From: Triglochin maritima
Lineage: Eukaryota; Streptophyta; Magnoliopsida; Alismatales; Juncaginaceae
NCBI GenBank assembly: GCA_963682175.1
Contig: OY821772.1
Location: 15,368,743-15,432,742, forward strand
Reading direction: 5' to 3'
DNA length: 64,000 bases
The notes beneath the pieces were generated by a model, which saw nothing but the letters and a program-made list of their open reading frames with translations, made no database searches and was not told the origin of the DNA. How positions within the stretch are numbered: position 1 is the first letter of the stretch; every line of letters starts with the position of its first letter. This document shows positions 20,873 through 31,252 of the stretch, one piece after another. A program made the translations under genes and the position numbers.

Positions 20873-22060
20873 ATATACCATTTCTGTTTTTTTAGGTATC
20901 CAATACAAATACATTTGTTAGCACTTTTTGTCAAATTTATCTCTAAGAGTAAGGTTAGTAGCATAGCACAAACAGCCAAATACTCTCAAGTAATCATAGT
21001 TAGGGTCAATTTAAAATAAAAGTTTACAAGGAGTCTTGAAATTCAGAACTTTAGTAGGGATTCTGTTAATGATGTGGGTGGAAGTTAGTATATATTCATC
21101 CCAAAAAATCATTGGTACATTTGAATGAAACCTAATGGATATGCCTATGTTTTCTTTCCATCACTCCATTTTGTTGGAGTGTGTGTGGACAACTTTTGTC
21201 ATGTATTATGCCAAGAGAAGATAGGTATTTTTGCATTTCATTTGACAGGAATTCAAGTCTATCGACAGTTATTATAGTTTTGATTTCAACTTAAATTAAG
21301 TATCAACCATAACAATGAAATCAGTAAGAAAATAATAAGTTTCTGATTTATGTTTCACGAGAAAAGTTCAAGCATTCCAACTATAATCATCCACAATAGT
21401 AAGGTAACATAGACACCATTATGAGTAGGGGTAGAATATTTTCCCCAAATTTCTACACTAAGTAAATAAAAAACATCACTAGTACTGGTAGTACTCAACT
21501 GGAAAGGAAGTCTAGTTTGCTTGCAAATAGGACAGAATTCACAAAATTCATTACATTTTGCGTAATGTTTTTCAGTACTATTCTGAGCTATTATTTCTAT
21601 AATTCTCTGAGGTGCATGACCTAGTCTTTTGTGTCAATCATGTTCATCTATGGTGGCAGTAAGGGCAAGCATGTCATCTTTGTCATCATAGATGTATAAG
21701 TCACCAATGCTTTTACCGATACCAATCTTCCTCCTCAAAGCAAGTTCCTGAATGACAAAAAATTCTGGGTAGAAACTAACTTTACATCTATTGCCTAGAT
21801 AAGTTAGCAACATATATAAAGTAGAGTTTAAAATCAGGAACATATAGAACTTTATGTAATTTAAGTTCTGTATTCAAAGTCACATCACCAATGTATTGAG
21901 CAGTAACAATTTTATTGATTTGGAGCCTTATTGGTAATAGACTTGTCAATCTTATGAATATTTGTCATTAAAGTTCTTCTGAAACACATGTGATCAGTTT
22001 CTCCACTATCTATGATCCAAGATTTATCATAAATTAAGGAGTAAGAAATGTGCCATACCT
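20873..22060 (-). pseudogene. pol: Copia protease and integrase remnant (element M)
   Basis: Translating the minus strand across several frames gives SWIIDSGETDHMCF (copia protease, D-S-G active site, near 22020), then a GAG-pre-integrase stretch with HKRLGHAPQRI (near 21620), CPICKQTRLPF, then WGKYSTPTHNG and the integrase tail FFGMNIY...IGYLKKTEMVY by 20880. Many stops and frameshifts. Confidence 0.82.
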
Positions 22061-23067
22061 GATGTATTGCCCTTAGCAGAATCATCATCCTTCTTGGAGT
22101 TCAAAATCTGCATAATTTGCTTGTACTTTTCCTGAGCAATGGATGTATTTCCTGTTCGAACTTCAGCATTTGAGACCCTTGTCTCTTTGGGGTTTGTCTT
22201 GCTTGTGTTTGGCAAATGGTTTTCCTTTTCTTTGATTATTGGATTTGGGTGGGAATCCCACTAACCAATAACATTTTTCCGCAGTGTGTCCTACCTTCTT
22301 GCAATTAGTGCAAATCAGCTTCTTGTCAGATGTTCTGTAATTTGCTTGTTGATTCATCTTGTTTGCTGCTAGTGCTGATGTAACTTGTGGAAGTCTGGGA
22401 ATGCCAGGCACTCCCCTTTGTTTCTCTTCCTGAATGATCAAAGAATAGACCTTTCCAAATTGTAATGGTATTGAAAGAAGGATTTGTCCTCTAATTGCAG
22501 CATGACTTTCATTAAGCCCTTACAAAAACTGGAAGGTTCTTTCCTGCTGTTCTTTTTTTGTGATTTCCTTCAAGGCTCCACATGTGCAGATTGGAATTAT
22601 GTTATGTAAAGCATATTCTTCCCACAAAACCTTCAATTTTGAGAAGTAATCTCTAACTGACATATCTTCTTGAGTTAATGTTGGAATCTTTCTTCAATTG
22701 AAAGGCCTTTGGTATATTGAAAAAACCTCTTTCAGTTCTTCCCAAATCTAGCTAGCTGTTTTCACAATAAAAGACACTATCCATAATATCTGGTTCCAAA
22801 GAGTTCAAAATCCATGAAACCACTGTATCATTACATCTTTCCCAACTATCACACTCTACAACTTTCGCGGTAAAATTCTTGATTGTTCCATCAATAAACC
22901 CTAATTTCACCTTGGTGTTAAGTGATCTACACATTCTCCTACTCCACGATGGATAGTTATCACCAATGAGAATTTTGGGACAAGAATCCTACTGGAGTGG
23001 TCAGAAGGGTGTAATTGTGGTAGGGATTTGGAAATCTCGGATCGCTCTTTTCGGCCTTGTCTGCCAT
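22061..23067 (-). pseudogene. gag: Copia gag remnant (element M)
   Basis: Likely ATG at 23065-23067 (MADKAEKSDPRF). NYPSWSRRMCRSLNTKVKLGFIDGTI matches the N-terminal copia-type gag polypeptide domain. A CCHC knuckle CTNCKKVGHTAEKC lies near 22270-22320. The last open piece (22027-22215) continues toward the protease. Frames are broken between these blocks. Confidence 0.8.
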
Positions 23068-23157
23068 TATCGTTGTCTTCGAGCTCGCAGCAAATCCTCT
23101 TCCTTCTTTGGGTTGGTTTCGATTCAAATCGTGTGGAAGTCGATTCAAATCTCCCTT

Positions 23158-23169
23158 GCTTTGATACAA
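23158..23169 (-). other. Primer-binding site of element M (initiator tRNA-Met type, degenerate)
   Basis: The minus strand reads TTGTATCAAAGC directly after the LTR, two mismatches from the copia consensus TGGTATCAGAGC. Confidence 0.6.
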
Positions 23170-23590
23170 TGTTGATTTGTGATTAATTTAGTTGGTCTAC
23201 CGTCTTTATAAAATCTAAATACTTAAGTAATAACGAGGATTCAACTTTCTTATAGAATATTACATACTTCTTGTGTTTAACAATATGAGACCATTTTTCC
23301 AGCACCCCTCTGCACTCGTGATCAAATTTATTATTATATTTTCTGTGTCTACGAGTGCATAATTTTTTTCAAGTTGGAGTAAATTCCCCACACGTCAATC
23401 GACGTGCTCTAATAACATGAAGAATTTCGTGATTTAGACGAGGAATCAAGATTTGGAGACCAGGGTTTTAGAATAGGGGAAGAGAGAGAGGTAGTTGAGA
23501 TCTATTAGGTTATTACCTAATATAATGGTAGGTGTGTTATATGGTTCAATTATTTGGGTTTGGTAATGACCCGATAACTGAGTACCAACA
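23170..23590 (-). repeat. 5' LTR of copia element M
   Basis: About 421 bp, TGTTG...CAACA ends in inverted orientation, adjoining the PBS. Short LTRs of this size are usual for non-SIRE copia lineages. Confidence 0.75.
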
Positions 23591-24640
23591 AATAATATAT
23601 TGGCTATATCTAATGAATTGTTTGATCCAAATGAGCTGGGTAATTAGGCTGCTGCTTGTTCGTATGTTTCAACAATTATCATCATCCGCCAACCATAGGC
23701 AACTCTAATATAGTCAAGAAATAATGAATGCCACAGAGGGTGTCCCCACTTGAATCTTAGCTCGTGCCGGGACCAACCTCGACATGTACCACTTCTCGTA
23801 CGTAATGAGAAAAAAGACACTTCATTGTCTCATGATTTGAATCAAAATCGTTTTTGTAGTGCAAATTTGTATTGATTCTGTCGCTGAATAGTTTTACGAG
23901 ACTGTTGAACAACAAGCTGACTATATTAAACACCTTTATTAGTTTGTTGGATAAGAATGAGATATGGTTTAATAAGAGTTTGATTTAGTTGAACAACTGA
24001 TATAATTCATTTTAGTAAAATGAGAGTAGGTCTCGTTCTAACACTTTCCTATATATACAGAAATATTAGAATGAGATGTCTCATTTTATAAAAGTGAGAT
24101 CTAATTGATTTCTTACAACCGATTATCAAATTGAAAATCTGATCATTGGATTGAATTTGCTATGTAAATTAAACGTATATTTCAAAATTCAAGTGATTCT
24201 AAAATATATACTTCATTATATCATGATTTCAATGAAAATTGTACTTATGGTGCAAATTTGTATTGAAATTCTGATGCTAAACAATTTCACGTGATTGTTG
24301 AACAATATGCCGACTTTGTTGAACACATTTACTAGTTTATTGAACAAGAATGCGATTTAGTTGTATAAGAATATGATTTAGTTCAAAAACAATGATGCTC
24401 ATTTTATTAAAATGAGACGAGTTCTCGTTCTAACACTTTATATATATGTATATTTATATCCGATTGTAAAGCTTTTGAAGTAATTTCAAGCACGCAAAAC
24501 CTCCACTTTCTAACTTCATAATCAAAATAGCACGATGCGGAGTGAGTCTAAAGAATATTACCACAAAATAATATAATGAGCAATTTTGTCAAAAACGATA
24601 ACTTTCCCATGTTTAAATGACTCTCTTACAGAAAGACACA
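23591..24640. other. Intergenic AT-rich DNA with a diverged direct repeat
   Basis: No ORF of note. Copies at about 23820-24050 and 24210-24450 share CATGATTT, GTGCAAATTTGTATTGA, TGTTGAACAA and TCTCGTTCTAACACTTT in the same order. They are separated by about 390 bp and diverged with indels. It could be two nested copies of a small non-autonomous transposon; the family was not recognised. Confidence 0.6.
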
Positions 24641-24834
24641 ACAGATCCTTAAAAGAAAAGAAAGACATACATCATAACATGATAACATAAAGTCCCTCTC
24701 GTATATAACGAGAAAGACACATTATTATTGACTCCAACAAACAATCTTTCTTTGAGAAAAACTTTGTATAGCTCCGATATAATATCGAACCCAAAAAAGT
24801 AAGAGCATAAATTGATGAACGCAATTGTTGGCAT

Positions 24835-26458
24835 TTAGTGAGCTCTTTGTTTGATGACATCCATGCTCATCTCGCTTGGATCAGTTGCTTGCAGTTCAAT
24901 TTGGATTCCGTCCAATTCCCTCTTGAATCTCTCTTTTGAACTAGCATACATCATCTTGTTTCTGATACGTGCGGAATCAGGAGACCTGCATAATAAACCA
25001 ACCAAGTATGTTTTGAAACCACAGTAGCATATCCAAATTAGTTAGACTTTGAATTAGTTGAAGGATGTACCAAGAAATGAAGAAAATCCTGCTTTTCTCA
25101 ACATTCTCGGCAGTAAAGAAATCAAAATCATAGACAGAGAACCGACACTCGTTAGGCGGCAAACTCGCAGTGTAATCGTCATAGCTCTCAGCAGGCTCTC
25201 CAAATTTCTCCACCATCACCTTATTTGCTTTCTCGTCGACTTTGAACACGATATATCTGTAGGTCCTCTTCGTCTTCAACTCCAAGAACTTCAACTTGCA
25301 TTCGTCATCAATTGCCATTCCAGACACTGCGTTTGCCTAGAAGATGAACGAAGGTAGGGAGATATTTATAAGAGTAACTGAGTAAGCATGGGGACCTATC
25401 TACGATTGCAAAGATAAGTTGTACCTACACGTAATAATCATTAACGTGCTAATAAGTAATAACCACACATTAGAGATCACTACGAGTTAATTTGTGGATA
25501 TGTAGGTATATAGGTGCAAATGGTCGAAATATAAGACTGAAATTAGGTGGAGCTACTAATTTGGCCGCTACACCAAGGTTGTGTTAGCATCAAATCTCTC
25601 TCCCAAAAGTATAGTTTAATGGAACGAACATTAACTAACATTAACAATTTGATTCAAAGATTTAGTGATTTACCGAAAAATGTTAGGTTTGAACTGGATG
25701 ACCCGGTTCATACGTTCACCGCTGGTCAAAACTAATGATTGAACATATAATTTTTCATTTATCTTGAGTGCATAGATTACTATCTATTGGTCTGGACAAT
25801 AATGGGAGAGCATGATCAAAATCCATCATCTCAAAGCTACCTATAATTTTGTAACTCTACAAAAGTTTCCGAATTTCAGGCTTGATCCCGTTGACCTACT
25901 TGACACCCAAATTCGACTATAGCAAGAGTCAAAACACAAATTCAATTTCTTCAAATTGGAATCCAAAAACTAGCCATCCAAATGCAGCCTAAGTTGATTC
26001 TACTACAGATAAACCTTTGATTTTAAGATGATTATTTTCTTACAACCAAAAAGGTAGGTCAGCATCCAATTTTTTTAGAGAATAAAAGCAAAACAAAAAA
26101 TGATTTTGGAAAACAAACAAAAATTTACAGATTAAAGATATGATTTTGGAAAATAAACAAAATTAAGAGATTAACAACACTTCCTGTAAATCTCAACTGT
26201 CTTAATTGAGATTCTATTGGATTTATGCATCAAACATGTTAATATTCAGATTATACTCAGAATCTCATATACATAAAAAAGTGCTTGACTGAAAATTTAT
26301 GATCAAACTCACAAACCTAAGGAATTATTACCAAATTTGATTTACATATATGCGAACAATATAATCAGACATTCAAAAAAAGGTTATGAATAAATGATTG
26401 AAAAATCTCAAAGGCCAAGAGAATTAAGCTAAATCGATCAATAGAAATTTCTTACCAT
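24835..26458 (-). CDS. ADF: Actin-depolymerizing factor (ADF/cofilin), three exons, intact
   Basis: Exons on the minus strand: 26458-26456 (the ATG alone), 25336-25071 and 24985-24835. Introns are 1119 bp and 85 bp, both GT-AG. The joined frame is 139 residues plus TAA, the usual plant ADF size. It begins [18 protein letters not shown] with the conserved Ser6 that is phosphorylated in plant ADFs. It then carries [16 protein letters not shown], the split Trp codon before [15 protein letters not shown], and the actin-binding helix [14 protein letters not shown], ending MDVIKQRAH. An ATG-only first exon followed by a long first intron is characteristic of plant ADF genes. The product severs and depolymerises actin filaments in the cytosol. 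The C-terminal MSMDVIK resembles pollen-type ADFs, a weak hint only. The track missed exons 1 and 3. This is the only host gene recognised. Confidence 0.96.
25337..26455 (-). other. First intron of the ADF gene
   Basis: 1119-bp AT-rich intron starting GTAAG directly after the ATG and ending in a TTCATCTTCTAG acceptor. First introns of plant ADF genes often enhance expression (known for the family, not shown here). No transposon was recognised inside. Confidence 0.85.
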
Positions 26459-26617
26459 GGTTTGGTTGTTTGGAAGATGAGGAGAATTTGGAGAAGAATG
26501 TTTGTGTTTCTTATGGAATGAGATCTAGAAATGGAGTCCTAATAGCAAAGTCTTCCCTTCATGTCTCAATAAAATAACATGTATATCTTGTTGTCACGTC
26601 TTCTTTGGCCACTGGAA

Positions 26618-26626
26618 TTTTATATA
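26618..26626 (-). promoter_or_regulatory. Probable TATA box of the ADF gene
   Basis: The minus strand reads TATATAAAA about 160 bp upstream of the ATG. An ACGT-core motif (CACGTC on the plus strand, 26595-26600) lies just downstream. The position fits a 5' UTR of roughly 130 nt. Confidence 0.55.
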
Positions 26627-26752
26627 CTTAAATAGTTGGGAATTAATGGTTATTTAATTTTTTTAAGGGTCTCGAGATATGGTTGAAAGTGTTGCAGGGT
26701 TTCATTTTCATCTTTACTACAATCTGTCCATGCCTAACTTGACGCCCATTTA

Positions 26753-26990
26753 TACTAGTGCAGAAAAGTCCATATACGTCGGATATACAAGGGTATAGAC
26801 GTCGGATTTTGACGGTCCAAGTACCCGACGTCTATTCCCCCATCGTCTATTCCTTGTTGTATAGACGTCGGCTATATACGACCGACGTCTATACAATGTA
26901 TACACGTTGGCTATATACGACCGACGTCTATTATATGTTAATTAACCAAAAAATACATTGGAACGTATATCGGGCATTCTGCACTCACAT
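26753..26990. mobile_element. Small CACTA-like MITE with subterminal ACGTCGG repeats
   Basis: The left end (T)ACTAGTGCAGAAAAGTCCATATACGT is mirrored by the right end AACGTATATCGGGCATTCTGCACTCA, imperfect terminal inverted repeats of about 25 bp. Inside are repeated GACGTCGG/CCGACGTC units, including a perfect hairpin GTATAGACGTCGG (26859-26871) / CCGACGTCTATAC (26882-26894). CACTAGTGCAGAA-like termini and subterminal repeats are CACTA traits. The first C is mutated and no clear 3-bp duplication is visible. Confidence 0.55.
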
Positions 26991-27389
26991 TAATCAAGCC
27001 GAAGCTGCCCAAGTGCCAATCTTATTAATTATCTTCTATTTTTTAGTTTTGGTACATGAAGGGATCAATATAATCATATTTCTCATTTTTACATCTTTTC
27101 TTTTGGACGAGACATTTTAGCTTCCGTTGTCGGTGTGGTTGGGTACGTCTTCTAGAGTTGGCCTTGAAATTAATCTACAACTTCATCGAACCCAACCTAA
27201 TCACCACAAGTGCGTTTCATACACTTGAATGAAATCATCCAGGAATTAAATGGGGCCATCAACGGAATGAGAATGTGACTTTATACTTATGCTTGGTTTA
27301 AAAGGATCAAGTATTTAGACCATCCTTAACGGGGTCGAGGGACGACCCCGGCCCGGTCAGTCGATGGACGACTGGGTGACTACAGCACA
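26991..27389. other. Intergenic DNA between MITE and element E1
   Basis: No gene recognised. The last 70 bp are GC-rich and include the hairpin GGGGTCG-AGGGA-CGACCCC (27330-27350) after GACCATCCTTAACG, resembling the end of a plant MITE truncated by E1. Confidence 0.4.
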
Positions 27390-28202
27390 CGTTGGCTTTT
27401 TGGTCTTAGTTTATATTTTGATAATTTAATCAACATAATCTTAATTATAATCAATGTAAATTAGCAAACATTATGCATGACATATATATTGTATTGTGCT
27501 AACTTCTACAGGTGATCAAGACTTAAGGAAAAAAGGAATTCAAGTCAAGACATGTAATCAAGTTATTTAAGACATGTAATTTGTATTTCTTTTGAGTCTT
27601 ATGAACCTTGTGTATTTTTAGCATACAAGAGTTAAAAACAACTTAAACACACACTAGGTTCCTTATATACGTCACACACAAAATCTCATAATATTTCAAC
27701 TTCAATAAGTCACCCAAACTTAGACCGGAAAACACTAAAACCCAAATTTGGACTGTGTGATCCAAATCGGTCGACCGAACCAGTTCTCAGTTCGACCGAT
27801 TAGATCAGTTAATCCGTTAGCCTTTAGTGTCAAAACGGTCGATCGTTGCGTACATATTGTTCGACTGTTCACACGTGTCTTGTTACCATTAAACTTTTTG
27901 TATTATACCAACGGTCGTATTTGCATAAATCTAACAAAAGCCCAAAATACTTTGGCCACTGGTCGACCTTTACCAAGACCCCGATCGACCGTTCCTGGAC
28001 GTTTTCTTGATCCTCAGAGTTCCTGATATTTTTGGTCGCGTGGCCGAACCTCTGTAAAAATCCCCGAAGTCCATTTGTGGTTTGCTGAAGGTTTTGTCTT
28101 TACATGCTTGTTAGTTTTAATTTCCGCTACATCTTTGATTAAGCAAGTACAAATCGACTTAACTTAAAAAGTGATTAGATTACCGACCTAAAAGATCGCA
28201 CA
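27390..28202 (+). repeat. 5' LTR of copia element E1
   Basis: 813 bp, starting CGTTGGC (TG of the first dinucleotide mutated) and ending CACA. It carries GGTCGACC palindromes at 27768 and 27960 plus several decayed copies. Shorter than the related LTR F2 (about 1.5 kb) through internal loss of the region with the TATA box. Confidence 0.8.
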
Positions 28203-28204
28203 TT

Positions 28205-28216
28205 TGGTATCAGAGC
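28205..28216 (+). other. Primer-binding site of element E1
   Basis: TGGTATCAGAGC, the standard copia sequence complementary to initiator tRNA-Met, two bases after the LTR. Confidence 0.92.
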
Positions 28217-28254
28217 ATATGTGCTAAATTTCATATACTTAATCGTATTTTAGT

Positions 28255-29043
28255 ATGATATCCACATCTAATCATGTAGAGAGATTATGCACCACTAGAA
28301 CTCCTTTGCTTAATGAGTCATATTATGACTATTGGAAGAATAGAATGAAGATTTTCTTAATCGCTAATGATCTTAAGTATTGGATTTTCCTTCAAAATCC
28401 CTACACATCCCCATATGATGAAGAGTTAGCCTCATTATGTAAGGCCAAAATGAAAGAAATTGAAATGAATTCAAAGATTATGAACATCTTCTATTGTGGT
28501 GTTAATGAGGGTGAATACAATAGAATTAGGGGTTGTGAAAGTGCATATGAAATATGACATAGATTGCAAATGCATCATGAGGGTGAAAGCAAAACTAAGG
28601 AAACTCTCATTAGTCTCCTCATGCATAAATATGAATTTTTTTCTATGCAAATTGGTGAGAACATAAACGAAATGAACAATCGCTTCACCAATATCACAAA
28701 TTCTCTTTTGGTGCTTGGAAGAAAAATTAGTGAATGAGAAATGACTAGGAATTTCCTCCGGTCACTCAACAACGATCAGGAAGATAAGGTCGTCGCAATT
28801 GAAGAAGCGCATGATCTTTCAAAATTAAAGATGGAGGAGCTCATTGGAAACTTAATGACTTATGAACTTCGAATCAACCATCGAAAGGAGAAGGAAGCCT
28901 CCAAGAACAAACCCACCTTGACATTACATGCAAAATTCGATGAGCCAAGGAGAAGAGAGGAGAATGAGGACATTGAAATCCTTTCTCAAGACTTCTTCAA
29001 ATTCCTCAAAAAGGAGAAGGAAGAAACGAGAGAAAGAAGATGA
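28255..29043 (+). pseudogene. gag: gag of element E1 (two in-frame stops)
   Basis: One frame throughout with TGA codons at 28555 and 28736. YDYWKNRMKIFLIAND and ETLISLLMHKYEFFSM, then MTRNFLRSLNNDQEDKV and LKMEELIGNLMTYELR, are the copia gag (UBN2-like) blocks in order. The C-terminal side becomes a Lys/Glu/Arg-rich stretch encoded by the polypurine tract that follows. Confidence 0.82.
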
Positions 29044-29185
29044 AGAAAAAGTGAGATGAGAGAAAAAGAAAAGGAGGAAAGCAAAAATGAGAGAAGAGAA
29101 AGGGAGAAGAAGAAGAAGGAGAGAAGGGAGAGGAGATGAGTAAAGGAGAAGAGCAAGAGAAGAGAAAGGAAGGAAGGAGGAAGCT
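29020..29185 (+). repeat. Polypurine tract of about 165 bp in E1 gag
   Basis: Almost uninterrupted A/G sequence (AGAGAAAGGGAGAAGAAG type). It encodes a low-complexity Arg/Glu/Lys stretch in all sense frames. Confidence 0.8.
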
Positions 29186-29698
29186 CACAAAGCTACATGT
29201 GATGACTTTTCATCACAATCATCATCATCCTCCTCCTTGCAAAGTAGAAGAGAGGTTGCCTACTCATGATTCATGGCTATTGAAGATGAACAAAGTGAGG
29301 TAGACTCTAACTCTTGTTCTACCAGATCAAATTCTTGCTCTACTAAATCATAATATAGTGATAGCTCCTATTCTAAAGAAGAAATATATACACATGATGA
29401 GCTTCAAAATGCATTTCATGATTTAGTTAAACAATATGAGATCATTTGTGAAAAGAATAAGAATGCTAGAAAGACTATCAATGATCTCTAAAGTCAAATT
29501 GAAATAATTATGAATGAAAAGAATGAGGTACTTGCTAGACATGAAACTAATGGATTAAAACTTGGTAGACAAATGCAACACCCATTGATGTTGAATAATC
29601 AGATCTTCATGCTTGCAATGTGCAATTAAGAAAAGATCTAGAAAGATTCACTAATGGAACAAAAATGGTTGACATGCCATTAGGTAGTAAAAGACAAT
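29186..29698 (+). pseudogene. Middle gag remnant of E1
   Basis: Broken coding of SIRE-type gag middle (ELQNAFHDLVKQYE, KNARKTINDL) with stops. Interrupted by insertion D at 29699; its last 131 bp are repeated after D. Confidence 0.6.
29568..29698 (+). repeat. Left copy of a 131-bp target duplication around D
   Basis: Identical at all 131 positions to 30916-31046. Confidence 0.95.
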
Positions 29699-30917
29699 TG
29701 ATGCATTGCATACATTGCATCATATGTCTTTCATTTAGATTAATTTTATATCAATAAATGCTACTAAGGTATGTGTTTAGTCTTATTTACATAACACAGG
29801 GACCTGAATGCAAATTACCCATTTCCCGAGCATAAATGCGTGCAACAGACTCATTTCTATCATAAAGACCAAGTCAAGATTATCGGGATTCAAATAGAAG
29901 TTCATCCAAGCATAAAAGCATTCAAATACCTAATTACAAAAAGGCCAAAGACTTAAGCACAAAAGTAGCCAGGGACTTAATTGCAAAAAGCCAAGGACCC
30001 GACTGCAAGGACCAAAATATTATTTTGGAGAAGTTCTAAAAGAATAAATTTGGATATCCAAATATACAAAGAATTAATTCGGAACTCAAAAGAAAGGAAA
30101 GAAATCATCCAGACGCGCAAAGGAGGACTAAATCATACCATAAACACAACAAAAATCCGGATCCAATCAGAGCATATTGTGCGGCGATTTAGCCGCAAGT
30201 TACATGTATTGTGCGGCGATTCTGCCGCACCCCTGTTGATCCCCGCCTCCGAATTTTGTCCAGTCGTGGTGTGACGCGTGTACGTTCCAATTTTATACTT
30301 AGGTCCCTTGTATCAGCTATAAATAGCCACGAGAACGATGTTGTGGGGAGTTCTTGTTTTGACCCATTATTTAGCAATAAAATTCTGTTGGTTTATTTTG
30401 TGTTTTTTTACTTTTCTTTCTTAGTTTTCTCTAGGACCCCTTCTCCTCCTCTCCATCCATGAGTTTCTAACTCTCTCCAAAGGGTGGGGGTGACGGATTT
30501 AGGTTGATGAGAAGAAGAATCAAGTTATTATTTTAATTTCGTATTAGTATATTTTGATTACTTGAGTTTATGTTGAGTCATTTATCATGTAATGCTTTAT
30601 ATAACTAATGTGATTTATTATAAGTTTCAGAATTCTCTAATCAAAACCCGACATCTAAACCTCCACCCGCTGGACTCCCATTCATAGTTGTTTTCTTTTT
30701 AATTTGTTTTTGTTGTTCTTGCTTTAGATAATTAAAAACCAAAAATCTCAAACCAACCTCATTATTGTTCTCTCTTTCTCTCCTTAATCGAAAACCACAA
30801 AAATAACAATATCTCTCCCTCCTTGTGTTCGACCCGTACTTGCCACCGCTTCATCGCGGTCGTGCACTTGCGGTATAAATTTAATTCTCATCAAGTTTTT
30901 GGCGCCGTTGCCGGGGA
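29699..30917 (+). mobile_element. Insertion D: single Athila-type LTR plus exactly the 18-nt PBS
   Basis: A complete LTR of the A type (29699-30893; TGATGCATTGC...CTCATCA, diverged from A) is followed by the six-base spacer and TGGCGCCGTTGCCGGGGA (30900-30917), then immediately by E1 sequence. No internal region and no second LTR. The LTR holds paired palindromes (30181-30196, 30211-30230), a TATA box (30318-30327 region) and the U5 hairpin (30845-30860). Flanks are a 131-bp perfect duplication instead of 5 bp. Confidence 0.9.
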
Positions 30918-31046
30918 CAAATGCAACACCCATTGATGTTGAATAATCAGATCTTCATGCTTGCAATGTGCAATTAAGAAAAGATCTAGAAAGATTCACT
31001 AATGGAACAAAAATGGTTGACATGCCATTAGGTAGTAAAAGACAAT
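30916..31046 (+). repeat. Right copy of the 131-bp target duplication around D
   Basis: Overlaps the last two bases (GA) of the PBS. Continues uninterrupted into E1 gag at 31047. Confidence 0.95.
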
Positions 31047-31252
31047 CTTTTGATAAACATGGTTTAGGATATAATGCTTCTTATGTTAACAACCATGTAA
31101 TTCACACTACCTTGATTGGAAAGCAAGTTTTTGTGAATCATAGTTCTTCAAGTGTGTGGGCTCCTCAAACCAAAATGGTTTGGGTTCCCAAAACTAATGT
31201 TCAAGGACCCAAAGTAGTTTGGGTACCCAAATGTACACTTATAGGTGCTTGA
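31047..31252 (+). pseudogene. gag: gag C-terminal remnant of E1
   Basis: Open frame ending at 31252 with repeated TKMVWVPKTN / PKVVWVPKCT. The WVPK repeats are found near the gag C-terminus of SIRE-like copia elements. Confidence 0.65.

Larger units (their letters stand above)
20873..23590 (-). mobile_element. Element M: decayed Ty1/copia retrotransposon, 5' half
   Basis: Read on the minus strand: LTR 23590-23170, PBS, gag, protease and integrase, in the copia order (integrase before RT). Cut at 20873 by chromovirus L; the rest is outside the window. Confidence 0.85.

Noticed and set aside
26758..27120. 120-codon ORF across the MITE
   Set aside because: Starts inside the inverted repeats and continues into unrelated DNA. 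No domain.
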